A stretch of 23,585 bases of DNA, from NCBI GenBank assembly GCA_002403455.1, contig DHHV01000092.1, positions 1 to 23,585 on the forward strand, in the 5' to 3' direction. This document shows, in pieces, positions 1-7,438 of the stretch. Positions within the stretch are counted from its first letter, which is position 1. Every line of letters begins with the position of its first letter. A program made the translations under genes and the position numbers. The notes below the pieces were generated by a model. That model ran no database searches and was not told the origin of the DNA. It saw only the letters and a list, made by a program, of their open reading frames with translations. The stretch comes from Hyphomonadaceae bacterium UBA4763 (GTDB lineage: Bacteria; Pseudomonadota; Alphaproteobacteria; Caulobacterales; Aquidulcibacteraceae).

Positions 1-75
1 CCGCCGCCGCCGCCTCCACCGCCGCCGCCTCCTCCTCCTCCTCCCCCGCCACCACCGCCGCCGCCGCCACCGCCA
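1..75 (+). repeat. Poly-proline CCN triplet tract inside the protease gene
   Basis: Read in the frame of the protease, bases 1-75 are 25 consecutive proline codons (mostly CCG and CCT, some CCA and one CCC). This is a low-complexity coding repeat that forms a rigid spacer before the peptidase domain. It may continue upstream. Such tracts are prone to length change by slippage. Confidence 0.9.
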
Positions 76-2133
76 GCGCCGACCTCATTCGACACGGCTG
101 AGTTTCGCCGCGGCTTTGGGCTAGGGTTGATCAACGCCATCCCGGCTTTTGAAGCGGGCGCGACCGGGCAAGGCATTGTCGTCGCCGTTGTCGACACCGG
201 CATCGACGTTGACAGTCGGGAATTGGCGGGCCGGATTGATCCGCGCTCGACCGACATCGTCTCAGACCGCGGCGTCAATGACGAAGAAGGACATGGCACC
301 TTTGTCGCCGGGATCATCGCCGCCAATCGCAACAATGTCGGCAGCCACGGCGTCGCCTTTGAAAGCACGATCCTGGCGATCCGGGCCGAAACGGTTGATT
401 CCTGCACGTCGGAGGAAGAATGCTCATTTTCCTCGGTCAATCTGGCGCGAGCGGTCGATTTCGCGGTCGCGAGCGGGGCGCGCGTGATCAATCTCTCGCT
501 CGGCGGCGAAGGCGCGCTGTCGCCCTTCTTGCGGTCAGCCTTGGTCCGAGCGGTCAATGCCGGCGTGCTGATCGTCGCCGCAGCCGGGAACGATTCCGGT
601 CCAAATCCGCTGCAGCCGTCAAGTTTTGCCAATGACCCGGCGGCCATGGGCCGCGCCGTCGCGGTTGGCGCGGTCGATTCCGACAGCAATCTCTCAAGCT
701 TTTCCAATATGGCCGGGATCGCCCAGAACAATTTCCTGGTCGCGCCGGGCACGCGCGTCTTCACCACCGGAACCGACGATCGGTTCTTTCTCGTATCCGG
801 CACGTCTTTCGCCGCGCCGCATGTATCGGGCGCGCTCGCTTTGCTGCTCGACGCTTTCCCGCAATTGGCGCCGGAGGAGGCGCTGGAAATCCTGTTTTTG
901 TCGGCGGCGGATCTCGGCATTGCCGGGGTCGATAATGTGTTTGGCCGCGGACTGTTGGACATCGGCCGCGCTTTCCAGCCGATCGGGACGGCAACGCTCG
1001 CGGCGCGCAGCGTCAGTGGCGCACCGACCGCCATTCCTCTGCCGGCGCCAAGTGGGCCGATCGGCGCGGCGGGGGATTGGATCGCCGCCAGCGCCGCGCT
1101 CGACGCAGCGATCATCACCGACGCCTTCGATCGGCCGTTCCGCGTTGATCTCGGCGCAGCCTTGGCCGCGCAGGCTCCCGCCGGTTCGAGCCTCACCGCC
1201 GTTCTTGCCGGGCAACTCGCCCGCGAGCCGGTGGTGCAGCGGGTCGCCTCGGGTCCCGGGTTCGTCGCCAGTTTCACCGATCGCGATCGCTCGTTCGACG
1301 ACGTGCTGCCCTTTTCCGCGCTGCGCGATGACAGCCCCCGGCTGGAGGTGGAGGCGGCGTTTGGCCCCTGGCGGTTGTCGGCGGTCTCGGGCGGCGCGCC
1401 AATCGGGGCCGAGGCCGGACGGGGTCTGTCATCGGCCTGGCGCTCGAGTTTTGTGCAAGGCTTTGGCGAAAGCGGCTCGTTCACCGAAATCGGTCGGCGC
1501 TTTGGCGCGCTGGAGGTCGGGTTCAACGCCGGTCTTGGGCAAGAAGTTGGGCTGTTTGGCGCCTATGCCGCGCGCGCGTTTGGCGCGCACGCGCTGCGCC
1601 TCGATGTATCGCGCGTGCAAGAACAAGGCGCCACCGCCTTGGGCGCGTTCGCCAGCGCCTTTGGCGGCGCGCAAGAGCGGGCGCAATCGCTCTCAACCGC
1701 ATTGAGCTGGCGCGGACCGATCGCCTTTGGCGCGTTTGGCGCGGTCCGCACCGAGATCGCGCAAAGCCAGATCGCGCCGTTCACCGCGATCGCCGAGACG
1801 GCGCAAACCTGGTCGCTGGCCTGGGCGGCCTCGCTCGAGCGACGCTTTGGCGGGGTGGCCTTGCGCGCCGGGATCGCCCAGCCGCTGCGAATCGAAAGCG
1901 GCGGGTTTGCGGTGGATTTGGCGAGCAGCGTCGCCGCCGACGGTAGTTTGGTGTTCAGCCGTCAGTTTCTGGGTCTGTCGCCGACCGGACGCGAGCTTGA
2001 TGTCGAATTGGGCATGGGCCTTGATCTGCCCTTTGGGCGGTTGAGCGCCAATGTCATCCACGTTGTCGATGACGCCCATGTCGCGGGGCGAAATTCAACC
2101 GGCGGCTTGCTGCGGTTACACGGCACGTTTTGA
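1..2133 (+). CDS. S8 subtilisin-like serine protease with C-terminal autotransporter-type barrel (5' end outside window)
   Basis: This is an exported subtilase whose reading frame is open from base 1, so the gene starts upstream. The apparent start at 127 is internal. The visible part opens with about 25 consecutive proline codons (1-75), a flexible linker, then a short segment leading into the peptidase domain. The catalytic triad is complete: Asp in VVDTGID (193-195), His in GHGTFVAG (292-294) and Ser in GTSFAAPH (805-807). The S8 domain ends near base 975. The remaining ~380 residues are rich in alternating Gly/Ala/aromatic segments and end in LLRLHGTF. A terminal Phe is typical of outer-membrane barrels, so the C-terminus is probably an autotransporter translocator that displays or releases the protease. 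The barrel call is by pattern only. The gene stands alone, with about 100 bases before gap. Codon use resembles the GC-rich neighbours. Confidence 0.88.
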   Translation, partial: PPPPPPPPPPPPPPPPPPPPPPPPPAPTSFDTAEFRRGFGLGLINAIPAFEAGATGQGIVVAVVDTGIDVDSRELAGRIDPRSTDIVSDRGVNDEEGHGTFVAGIIAANRNNVGSHGVAFESTILAIRAETVDSCTSEEECSFSSVNLARAVDFAVASGARVINLSLGGEGALSPFLRSALVRAVNAGVLIVAAAGNDSGPNPLQPSSFANDPAAMGRAVAVGAVDSDSNLSSFSNMAGIAQNNFLVAPGTRVFTTGTDDRFFLVSGTSFAAPHVSGALALLLDAFPQLAPEEALEILFLSAADLGIAGVDNVFGRGLLDIGRAFQPIGTATLAARSVSGAPTAIPLPAPSGPIGAAGDWIAASAALDAAIITDAFDRPFRVDLGAALAAQAPAGSSLTAVLAGQLAREPVVQRVASGPGFVASFTDRDRSFDDVLPFSALRDDSPRLEVEAAFGPWRLSAVSGGAPIGAEAGRGLSSAWRSSFVQGFGESGSFTEIGRRFGALEVGFNAGLGQEVGLFGAYAARAFGAHALRLDVSRVQEQGATALGAFASAFGGAQERAQSLSTALSWRGPIAFGAFGAVRTEIAQSQIAPFTAIAETAQTWSLAWAASLERRFGGVALRAGIAQPLRIESGGFAVDLASSVAADGSLVFSRQFLGLSPTGRELDVELGMGLDLPFGRLSANVIHVVDDAHVAGRNSTGGLLRLHGTF

Positions 2134-2236
2134 GCCGTCTGCTGAAGGCGCGCGGAAAACGAACGTGAAAGATGACAAAGCCAAAGGCTTGCTTTAAGCC
2201 CCGCGCCCACGTTTTGGATAAAAGGGGTGCGCCGTC

Positions 2237-3247
2237 ATGGCTGTTCGCGTCGCCATCAATGGCTTTGGGCGTATTGGTCGATTGGTGCTGCGCTCGATCA
2301 TCGAGCATGATCGCCGCGACATCGAAGTCGTCGCCATCAATGATCTCGGCTCGACCGCCACCAATGCGCATTTGCTGCAATATGACAGCATTCACGGCCG
2401 CTTTCCGGCGCAAGTCGTGGCGGGGGCCGACACGCTGGATGTCGGCCGCGGCCCGATCAAGGTGACGGCGATCCGCGATCCGAAAATGCTGCCCTGGGCG
2501 GAATTGGGCGTTGACATCGCTTTTGAATGCACGGGGATTTTTACCTCGAAAGACAAAGCCAGCGCCCATTTGGAAGCTGGCGCCAAGCGCGTTCTGGTCT
2601 CGGCCCCCGCCGACGGCGCCGACAAGACCATCGTCTTTGGCGTCAATCATGACCGCTTGACGGCGAGCGACCTTGTCGTCTCGAACGGCTCTTGCACCAC
2701 CAATTGCTTGGCGCCCGTCGCCAAAGTGCTGAACGATGCGGTGGGCATTGCGCGCGGCTATATGACGACGGTGCATTCCTACACCAATGATCAGCCGACG
2801 CTCGATCAAATGCACAAGGATCTTTATCGGGCCCGCGCCGCGGCGCAGTCGATGATCCCAACCTCGACAGGGGCGGCCAAGGCCCTGGGGTTGGTGCTGC
2901 CGGAATTGCAAGGCAAGCTCGACGGGTCATCGGTGCGCGTGCCAACGCCGAATGTCTCGATGATCGATTTGGTGTTTACGCCCGGTCGACCAACGACGGT
3001 CGAGGAGGTCAATGCGGCGATCCTTGCCGCCGCCAACGGGCCGCTCAAGGGCGTGCTGGCGGTCACCGATGCGCCGCTCGTGTCTAGCGATTTCAATCAC
3101 GACGCCGCCTCGGCGACCTTTGCGCTGCCGCAAACCCAAGCCATTGACGGCGGTCAGATGATCCGCGTTCTGGCGTGGTATGACAATGAATGGGGCTTTT
3201 CCTCGCGGATGAGCGATACGGCGGTCGAAATGGCCAAGCTGATTTAG
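2237..3247 (+). CDS. gap: Type I glyceraldehyde-3-phosphate dehydrogenase
   Basis: This cytoplasmic glycolytic/gluconeogenic enzyme converts glyceraldehyde-3-phosphate, NAD+ and phosphate to 1,3-bisphosphoglycerate. The 336 residues match the usual family length. The N-terminal Rossmann motif INGFGRIGR is at residues 7-15. An Asp follows the second strand (VVAINDLG, Asp36), as expected for NAD preference. The catalytic Cys153 lies in SNGSCTTNC and His180 in TTVHSYTND, and the C-terminal WYDNEWGFS signature is present. An AAGGGG ribosome-binding site precedes the ATG. The gene is not next to pgk or tkt in this window; it is followed by a strong hairpin terminator and the convergent usp gene, so it is probably transcribed alone or from an upstream promoter. 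Confidence 0.97.
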   Translation: MAVRVAINGFGRIGRLVLRSIIEHDRRDIEVVAINDLGSTATNAHLLQYDSIHGRFPAQVVAGADTLDVGRGPIKVTAIRDPKMLPWAELGVDIAFECTGIFTSKDKASAHLEAGAKRVLVSAPADGADKTIVFGVNHDRLTASDLVVSNGSCTTNCLAPVAKVLNDAVGIARGYMTTVHSYTNDQPTLDQMHKDLYRARAAAQSMIPTSTGAAKALGLVLPELQGKLDGSSVRVPTPNVSMIDLVFTPGRPTTVEEVNAAILAAANGPLKGVLAVTDAPLVSSDFNHDAASATFALPQTQAIDGGQMIRVLAWYDNEWGFSSRMSDTAVEMAKLI

Positions 3248-3263
3248 GGCTGAGCACATGACG

Positions 3264-3289
3264 CCGGGCGATTTCAAAAAATCGCCCGG
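3264..3289 (+). terminator. Intrinsic terminator between gap and usp
   Basis: A perfect 11-bp stem (CCGGGCGATTT / AAATCGCCCGG) encloses the 4-base loop CAAA. It is followed by TTGTTT on the plus strand. It lies 17 bases after the gap stop and 12 bases beyond the convergent usp stop. The T-rich tail favours termination of gap; on the minus strand there is no U-tract, but the same hairpin may protect the usp transcript end. Confidence 0.85.
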
Positions 3290-3300
3290 TTGTTTCGACC

Positions 3301-3726
3301 TTATTTGATCAGCGTCACCGGCAAATCCGACAAATGCACGACCTTGCTCGCCACCGATCCCATCAGCAGATTGCCAATCGTGCCCATGCCGCGCGTGCCG
3401 ATGATGATGGCGGCGCAGCCATGCGCCTTGCCGGTCTCGACAATGGTGGGGGCGATGTCGCCGAACACGACCTCGGACGTCGGTTCAACGCCGGCGGCGC
3501 GGGCGCGTTCTAGCGGCGGACGCAAAAATTCAAGCCCGCGATCGGTTTGAATCTTTTTGGCCTTGTCCTTGGTCATATAGATTTCGACTTCGCCATAAAC
3601 GAGCGGCTCTGGAAACACCGTCACGAAATGCACCGGCATGCCGTATTTGGCGCTTAAGCGAATGGCGTGATCGGCCGCGCGTTCGGACGGCGCCGAGCCG
3701 TCAATCGCCACAAGTAATTTTTCCAT
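3301..3726 (-). CDS. Universal stress protein, UspA family
   Basis: This is a single-domain cytoplasmic Usp protein (141 residues) of the ATP-binding type. The N-terminus MEKLLVAIDGS carries the conserved Asp9 after strand 1. The C-terminal nucleotide loop fits G-2x-G-9x-G-S exactly (Gly110, Gly113, Gly123, Ser124 in GTRGMGTIGNLLMGS). An ATG 15 bases further upstream (3741) is in frame, but the sequence GGAGAGAGG sits directly before the ATG at 3726, which makes 3726 the better start. The gene lies downstream of the Fap-like operon in the same orientation after a 245-base gap holding a palindrome, so it probably has its own promoter. The client and stress signal cannot be told from sequence. 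Confidence 0.92.
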   Translation of the reverse strand: MEKLLVAIDGSAPSERAADHAIRLSAKYGMPVHFVTVFPEPLVYGEVEIYMTKDKAKKIQTDRGLEFLRPPLERARAAGVEPTSEVVFGDIAPTIVETGKAHGCAAIIIGTRGMGTIGNLLMGSVASKVVHLSDLPVTLIK

Positions 3727-3837
3727 TTTCCTCTCTCCCATATCGCAACGGCAGTTTTTGCGCTGGCGGCGGCCTTTGTTGCCGGTTGCCCGACCTTTGA
3801 GGGGAGGTAAGAATGCGGTCGAAGCGTTTCAAACCCT

Positions 3838-3851
3838 TGCAAAACTTTGCA
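3838..3851. promoter_or_regulatory. Palindrome upstream of usp (candidate operator)
   Basis: TGCAAA-AC-TTTGCA is an inverted repeat with perfect 6-bp arms and a 2-base spacer. It lies about 110 bases upstream of the usp start and about 120 bases past the DUF6624 stop. Its size and position fit a dimeric repressor or activator site for usp, but no cognate regulator can be named. The rest of the 3727-3971 gap shows no clear promoter or terminator to me. Confidence 0.3.
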
Positions 3852-3971
3852 GGCATACAAACGCTGCGGCGAAACAACACAGTCGACGGTTCGTTCTTCG
3901 GCGGCACGGCGTGTATGAACGAACGTCCAATGTTGCGCTATGCCGATCGTTGGCCTGGCGAGCGAGTAGAC

Positions 3972-4847
3972 TCACCGCTCCGTCGCGCATTCTCGATTGG
4001 AAGTCGTCATCGCCTCAGCAAAGGGCGCCAATCCAAAGGCAGCGCGGTCCCGTTCAAGGGTTTGGGCGTCCGCGATCGGGAACGGCGCCCACGCGCCGTC
4101 TTTGCAGACGCCTTGCGTTCCGAATCGCTGTAATTGGCCGCGCGCCAACGCGACCTTGTCGGAGAGCCGCGCATAATTGGCAGGATTGACCTCATTGAGT
4201 TCCAATAATGGCGTCATGACCTCTAACGCGGTTGCCTGCAGGTCTGGGTCCGTCACGGCATGGCCAATCAGCAGCCACGCCCGTCCCGCCACGTCAGCAC
4301 CGTGCTCAGATAACGCCGGCCAGCTTTCACCGGAAGCAAAAGAAATTCGCAGAAATTGGGCATTGTCTGCATCCTGCTGGGCAATCATCCCACGCAGCTC
4401 GGTCGTGAAAGCCTCGGCCTCGGCAGCTGTGAGCATCTTGATCGCTGGAATCTCCGCCGCGAGCACATTTATTCGAGCATAAGCTAATCGCAGCATCTGG
4501 TCGATTGCGGAACGTTGCCGAATGTTACCGACGAAGGGGGCCGCCGCGCGCCCGTCACGCCACATTTGCGCCTCCCGCTGCGCCCACTCGATTGCAGTTG
4601 GGCGCGCTCCGCTCAGCACGGCATTCATCCAAGCGGCAAAAGCCTCGATCGCCGCGGCAACAGCTGGGTCATCTTGCGCCGAGGAAGTATCGGTGACCTG
4701 CGCTTTCGCTTGGCCAGATTTTGTGAAAGCCGGCAATTGGCCAAGTCCCAAACCGACCATCAGGCAGATGAGCCACGATCCGAGGGGTGAAGGCTTGGCC
4801 TTTCTGGTTGCGGGTAACGACGGCGACCTCGTAAAGGTGAACAGCAT
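3972..4847 (-). CDS. Exported DUF6624-domain protein, last gene of the Fap-like operon
   Basis: The function is unknown. The 291-residue protein has a long basic N-terminus (residues 1-23), a hydrophobic stretch (about 24-40, WLICLMVGLGLG) and a possible signal-peptidase site AKA|Q at 49/50, so it is probably periplasmic or membrane-anchored. The C-terminal part (about 165-280) resembles DUF6624. That match rests on an ANYARLSDKVALARGQLQRFGTQ-like block (from about residue 223) followed by a WAPFPIAD segment and a LAPFAEAM block. The start is supported by CGGGAG 8 bases before the ATG. It begins 14 bases after the stop of the coiled-coil barrel gene, so it is co-transcribed. A DUF6624 protein is not part of the Pseudomonas fap operon as I know it; it may be an accessory factor or a passenger gene. 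Confidence 0.7.
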   Translation of the reverse strand: MLFTFTRSPSLPATRKAKPSPLGSWLICLMVGLGLGQLPAFTKSGQAKAQVTDTSSAQDDPAVAAAIEAFAAWMNAVLSGARPTAIEWAQREAQMWRDGRAAAPFVGNIRQRSAIDQMLRLAYARINVLAAEIPAIKMLTAAEAEAFTTELRGMIAQQDADNAQFLRISFASGESWPALSEHGADVAGRAWLLIGHAVTDPDLQATALEVMTPLLELNEVNPANYARLSDKVALARGQLQRFGTQGVCKDGAWAPFPIADAQTLERDRAAFGLAPFAEAMTTSNRECATER

Positions 4848-4861
4848 TGCAGCACTCCCGT

Positions 4862-6220
4862 CTAAAACAGATTCCGAAAGCTAAAAGGAATAGCGACCGA
4901 CAGCGCAAAATCGGGTGAGGCGTCGGTAAGGCCCGCTTGGGCGTTGACCACCAGGGTCAGGTGATCATTCAAACTGACGGACGCGCCAAACACCAATCGC
5001 CCATCAGTGGTGCGCGTCCCAAGCAATGCCTGACCGCCGGCAAAGCTACGGAAAGATCTTTGATAGACATGAGACGCGTTGAAAGACACACGGTCGTTCA
5101 GTACGATGTTTAATCCAACTGATGCGTCAAGCGTATCGCCAGGATCAATCCGACCAAAGCCAGAAAAACTTTGTCGAACATTCGCCATGTACCCGATAGA
5201 CGAAAAGAACACGACGGGGTCATACTGCCAAACGGCAGTTGCGCCGCCGCCGGCTCCGAAAAAGCCATTGCCGGTGGGCGCGCGCGCAAGGCGGGTCGGC
5301 GCGCCTGGTTCATCCGATAATGGGATTTGAGGAATCTCGAAAGCGCTTTCGCCGCTTGGCAAACGCGCCCGGCCGCGGACGATAACGGCCGGAATAGGCC
5401 CATCCGCCAGGATCGGCTGCCATGAAAGCGTTATATCGGTGTCGCCCAGCCCCAACCCTTGGATTAGCAAGTCCTGGACATCGGCCGTGCCAATGCCGCG
5501 TAACTCGCGATCTTGCCGAAATACGCCAGAAGTCCGCATTTCAAGTTGCGTGCGGTGCGGCCATAAACACGCGCCCAGCCAATCCGGACAAAAGGAGGGT
5601 AAGCCGATGCGCCCCGTCATCGATCCAGAGAAGATATCGCGATCGAGATCATCAACACGGATCGTGCCGATGACGATCGCATTGAAAATCGTAAAGCCTG
5701 CAATGTTGACGCGGTCACTGGAGGCGTGGGTGAAATCGAAACTCGGCTCGATCTGCGCGGACCCCCTTGGCAATAAAACGCCGCCTACATCGACCAATAA
5801 CTGATCGGCTGCGCGTTCGCTGCGCAACCGATCGCCGTCGGCTCCCGCTTGACTGCCCGTGGTTGGAGGCGCGGTGTCATTTTGCGCAACCTCGACCGGC
5901 GGCGCGCGGGGCGCAGGCGTAGGTGCGACCGCGCTCTCCGATTGCGAGGCCGACGGGGAGAGAGAGGCTTGTGGGGCTGACGTTTGGCCACGTTGTTGGA
6001 TTAGAGACTGAATGACGGCGCGTTGTTCGTTGATTTGACGATCTTGTCGGCGGATATGATCGGCTTGGTTTGCGATAATCTGGGCCTGTGTGGCCAATTG
6101 TTGCTCGATCGCGCGGAGGCGGTCATCAATCGGCGCCGATGACTGCTCTTGGGCGAACGCCCCTGCATTTACCCACATTGTGGTCGAGAGAACCAGAGCG
6201 CGCAACGTGTTCTTGAACAT
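4862..6220 (-). CDS. fapF: FapF-like outer-membrane barrel with N-terminal coiled coil
   Basis: This is the probable outer-membrane exporter of the amyloid subunits (452 residues). A signal peptide ends at AFA|Q (residue 23/24). Residues 31-76 form a regular coiled coil with aliphatic residues at 35, 42, 49, 56, 63 and 70 and Gln at 45, 52, 59 and 66. Residues about 78-128 are a Pro/Ala/Ser-rich linker. The block from 141 (LLVDVGGVLLPRGSAQIEPS) is the entry to a barrel of the FapF/phenol-degradation-transporter type, and the protein ends IPFSFRNLF with a terminal Phe. Pseudomonas FapF has this same layout of coiled coil, linker and barrel, and the length is close. The gene follows the small GG-motif gene by 21 bases and has a GGGGGGAG ribosome-binding site. 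The Fap assignment rests on architecture plus operon context, not on an alignment. Confidence 0.82.
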   Translation of the reverse strand: MFKNTLRALVLSTTMWVNAGAFAQEQSSAPIDDRLRAIEQQLATQAQIIANQADHIRRQDRQINEQRAVIQSLIQQRGQTSAPQASLSPSASQSESAVAPTPAPRAPPVEVAQNDTAPPTTGSQAGADGDRLRSERAADQLLVDVGGVLLPRGSAQIEPSFDFTHASSDRVNIAGFTIFNAIVIGTIRVDDLDRDIFSGSMTGRIGLPSFCPDWLGACLWPHRTQLEMRTSGVFRQDRELRGIGTADVQDLLIQGLGLGDTDITLSWQPILADGPIPAVIVRGRARLPSGESAFEIPQIPLSDEPGAPTRLARAPTGNGFFGAGGGATAVWQYDPVVFFSSIGYMANVRQSFSGFGRIDPGDTLDASVGLNIVLNDRVSFNASHVYQRSFRSFAGGQALLGTRTTDGRLVFGASVSLNDHLTLVVNAQAGLTDASPDFALSVAIPFSFRNLF

Positions 6221-6241
6221 GTCTCCCCCCTATTATTTTTG

Positions 6242-6709
6242 TTATCCGATGATACCGGATATATCCGTGACAGATGGCGGAAGCATAAATACGTTTATAA
6301 CAAGATTATTATTTACAACATTCATGTTTCCGACTACATTCGTTGTCTGAAGAACCCCGTTAAAATTTCCAGGAAGGGAACCAAAAGCCCCAACAACCTG
6401 AACTTGACTTTCAGATATCGCGGTCACATCAACGTTTGGTGGCAGCTGACCGGCCTGTGCGCCAGACGCCGTCGCGTAGTCTGCCGAGAACGCAAAGCCA
6501 AAATACAATCCCCGAGCACCGCCCCGGGCTTCATCGAGTTCCGCCTCGCTCATCGGCGCAGCGCTGGAAGCCGCGCCACCAAGAGCGGCTGCGAACAAAA
6601 GATCATTTGAAATGTCCGCTTCCGCAACAGCGGCGCCCGAGGCTGACAGCGCGGAAACTGAAACCAACAGTCCCGTCAGCCAGCGATTGAATGAACGGTG
6701 GAATTTCAT
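6242..6709 (-). CDS. Small exported protein with double-glycine motif, in the FapE position
   Basis: I do not recognise a named family for this 155-residue protein. It has a basic N-terminus and a Sec signal peptide ending about AVA|E (residue 29/30). Residues 53-64 read MSEAELDEARGG, which fits the LSxxELxxxxGG leader consensus cleaved by C39 peptidases, although here it lies after a Sec signal. Cleavage after Gly64 would release a 91-residue product. The C-terminal part carries Asn-rich segments (GNFNGVL, NVVGNMNVVNNNLVIN, about 114-139) like the turn-forming repeats of the three upstream proteins. It starts 12 bases after the peptidase stop with a strong AAGGAG ribosome-binding site. Its place between the peptidase and the barrel is that of fapE in Pseudomonas, but similarity to FapE itself is unproven. 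The gene is AT-richer than its flanks. Confidence 0.72.
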   Translation of the reverse strand: MKFHRSFNRWLTGLLVSVSALSASGAAVAEADISNDLLFAAALGGAASSAAPMSEAELDEARGGARGLYFGFAFSADYATASGAQAGQLPPNVDVTAISESQVQVVGAFGSLPGNFNGVLQTTNVVGNMNVVNNNLVINVFMLPPSVTDISGIIG

Positions 6710-6721
6710 TTTCCGGCTCCT

Positions 6722-7438
6722 TTAAAACTCGTCAACGCCCTTCGGCACAATTGCAGTGTTTAGGGCATAGATCGACTGCATTCGCTCTTGCGTCAGCGCT
6801 AATTTTTGATCGATGATAAAGTCAGCATTGCCAAGAACGCCATTTTTTTGAAGTACTACAAGAACAATATTTCCCCACCCTTGCGCAAATTCTGCCATTT
6901 TTACGGTTCTGTTGCCGAAGGCCGGGTCTGCTATATAAACCTTGTCTCCTGCGGCGCGCTTAACCACCACAAAATGACTGTAGCCGCGTGTAGTGATAAT
7001 AGTGATTACAGGTACCTTGAGGTCGTACAGCTTTGAGGAGTCGGCCAGTCTAAATCCGCCTGCCGCGAATCCAGCCCGCTCAGCGGTTTGCTTAAGCTCC
7101 AAAAGTGAAAAGCCGGCATTGGCGATCTTGCGCAGCGACTTTTCGTCGGCCGCGCCAAAAATTCGCTCGATGATGTCGCGCTCGCCGATCGGCGCGTCGT
7201 AATAGTGACGCAACAAGGTCGCGAGGGCGGCGGCGCCGCAACTTAAATCATGTCGCTGGCGCTCGATGCCCTCAAAACGCATGTCAACAAAAGACTTCGT
7301 TCGAGTCTGAACGAGGCCCGTCGGCGTGTATGTGACGCGTTCGCGCGGCAGGTTTTCGCTAGCCGTCGTCTGCGCCATCGTCGGCGCGAGCAGAACCAGC
7401 GAGGCAATCACGACTGGCGACAGTATAGCGGCTTTCAT
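6722..7438 (-). CDS. fapD: Periplasmic C39-like cysteine peptidase (FapD-like)
   Basis: This 238-residue protein belongs to the papain-like C39 family, whose better known members cleave double-glycine leaders inside ABC transporters. Here it is free-standing with a signal peptide (hydrophobic core about 4-19, likely cleavage near residue 22). Catalytic residues are visible: Cys67 in DLSCGAAALATLL, the oxyanion Gln61 six residues earlier, His155 in GYSHFVVVK and Asp171 in IADPAFGN. Its ATG overlaps the TGA of the preceding amyloid gene (ATGA), so the two are translationally coupled. In Pseudomonas the fapD gene encodes such a protein between fapC and fapE, the same place as here. The adjacent GG-motif protein is the most obvious local substrate. 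Confidence 0.88.
   Translation of the reverse strand: MKAAILSPVVIASLVLLAPTMAQTTASENLPRERVTYTPTGLVQTRTKSFVDMRFEGIERQRHDLSCGAAALATLLRHYYDAPIGERDIIERIFGAADEKSLRKIANAGFSLLELKQTAERAGFAAGGFRLADSSKLYDLKVPVITIITTRGYSHFVVVKRAAGDKVYIADPAFGNRTVKMAEFAQGWGNIVLVVLQKNGVLGNADFIIDQKLALTQERMQSIYALNTAIVPKGVDEF

Noticed and set aside
2178..2190. Terminator hairpin after the protease gene
   Set aside because: The stem is only 5 bp (AAGCC/GGCTT) with no proper T-run; too weak to call.
2054..2911. A long minus-strand open frame across gap
   Set aside because: It overlaps GAPDH, which is fully supported; the antisense product shows no family features.
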